Below, piece after piece: positions 20,170-20,662 of a stretch of 20,662 bases of DNA. The DNA is from Neolecta irregularis DAH-3 (Eukaryota; Ascomycota; Neolectomycetes; Neolectales; Neolectaceae), in assembly GCA_001929475.1 (NCBI GenBank), contig LXFE01003523.1, positions 1 through 20,662 on the forward strand, read 5' to 3'. Below the pieces are notes generated by a model that searched no databases, had not been told where the DNA came from, and saw nothing but the letters and a program-made list of their open reading frames with translations. The position numbers and the translations under genes are program-made. The first letter of the stretch is position 1. Every line of letters begins with the position of its first letter.

Positions 20170-20286
20170 TGTAAGGATATACCGTCCGGTATATAAGCGG
20201 AATGTTAGACATATCTACTCAAGCACGTGTACTTAAGCTAGTTATATTACTTGGTGGTATCGTACTTCATTAGAGTGCAGCTTACA
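20170..20286 (+). mobile_element. Putative LTR-like relic B (TGTAAGG...CTTACA)
   Basis: A 117-base stretch starts TGTAAGGATATACCG and ends GTGCAGCTTACA, the same kind of termini as relic A, and is preceded by GGAAGCTAGT (relic A is preceded by GGAAGCTTAA). An inverted repeat ATATACCG-tc-CGGTATAT (20177-20194) sits where relic A has its palindrome. It is shorter than A and lacks an obvious target duplication, so it may be a decayed or internally deleted relative. Confidence 0.35.
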
Positions 20287-20470
20287 CAAATGTCCCAATC
20301 TAACAGGATGGAAAAGAAAAAGGATCTGTATTCTGATACATTCCCAAGTAGTTTCCTTCAAGATCTTCATAAAATACGTGGTACAGTGAGGATAGAAAAG
20401 GGGATAAATTGAAAATCCTCATGTAGATAGGCACCTTTTGTACGAGGGAGACGTCATCCTTTACTCATCC

Positions 20471-20662
20471 ATGTTTCAACTGAAAATAATCATCGAAAAT
20501 CCATCGTCATCCTCTGAGATTTTCACAAGAGATATCGCTGAACCCACAGACGAAGGAATTAGTTCGCGGAAAGAGTATTTGGGGACGTTGCTGGAGAAAG
20601 TAAATGAATTGAGAGATCAAGTCAACTCTTCATTAACGACACAAATGTCGGAATCGAAACAG
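20471..20662 (+). CDS. gon7: Gon7-like KEOPS/EKC complex subunit (5' part, runs off window)
   Basis: An open frame from ATG at 20471 reaches the window edge after 64 codons. The pattern, a short strand-like N-terminus (FQLKIIIENP), an SSSSEIFTRDI segment, then SSRKEYLGTLLEKVNELRDQ and VNSSLTTQMSESK, resembles the fungal Gon7 family, where K-x-Y-L-x-x-L-R precedes LQ-x-x-(I/V)N-x-(F/S)LT-x-x-M. Gon7 is a small, partly disordered subunit of the KEOPS/EKC complex, which makes the t6A modification on ANN-decoding tRNAs and is tied to telomere and transcription phenotypes in yeast. The start is the first ATG of the frame. The call rests on recalled family pattern, not a search, and the C-terminus is not visible. 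Confidence 0.55.
   Translation, partial: MFQLKIIIENPSSSSEIFTRDIAEPTDEGISSRKEYLGTLLEKVNELRDQVNSSLTTQMSESKQ

Noticed and set aside
1-20662. tRNA genes or CRISPR-like arrays
   Set aside because: Looked for A/B-box-like GTTCRA contexts and regularly spaced repeats; the few GTTCGA hits I noticed lie in coding exons and no spaced repeat array was found.

Overview
The window looks like nuclear DNA of a filamentous ascomycete (Pezizomycotina). The evidence is a Mus7/Mms22 repair protein, a p150-type dynactin subunit with a CAP-Gly domain, alpha-SNAP/Sec17, a fungal GatC/Gta3 mitochondrial amidotransferase subunit, a Gon7-type KEOPS subunit, two class I terpene cyclases, and GT-AG introns with CTRAY-like branch sites. 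The species cannot be named from sequence alone. A striking trait is intron size: 26 introns rebuilt in three housekeeping genes are all about 31-45 nt (mean about 39), and the rebuilt reading frames close exactly (dynactin 1239 aa, alpha-SNAP 289 aa).

Layout. Bases 1-6105 (+) hold Mus7/Mms22, cut at the left edge, in nine exons. Bases 10342-6159 (-) hold the dynactin large subunit in 13 exons, converging tail to tail with Mus7 and only 53 bases away. Next on the minus strand come an intronless unknown helical protein with a hydrophobic N-terminal stretch (11620-10526) and a small secreted Gln/Tyr/Pro-rich repeat protein (12207-11812). Alpha-SNAP (14025-12912, -, seven exons) is divergent from GatC/Gta3 (14226-14648, +). 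From about 14.7 kb the sequence becomes gene-poor and AT-rich. It holds two intronless tandem paralogous terpene synthases (16853-15690 and 19094-17922, both -), bracketed by two LTR-like relics (15381-15554 and 20170-20286). The 5' part of a Gon7-like gene (20471 to the right edge, +) closes the window.

The housekeeping genes serve unrelated core jobs: replication-fork repair, dynein transport, SNARE recycling, mitochondrial Gln-tRNA formation and tRNA t6A modification. The accessory part is the terpene synthase pair plus the two putative secreted proteins. One exact 12-base motif (AGATAGAGCGCC on +) lies just upstream of both terpene synthase 1 and the small secreted protein, with a two-mismatch version upstream of terpene synthase 2, which may mean shared control. 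No tRNA, rRNA or CRISPR array was recognised.
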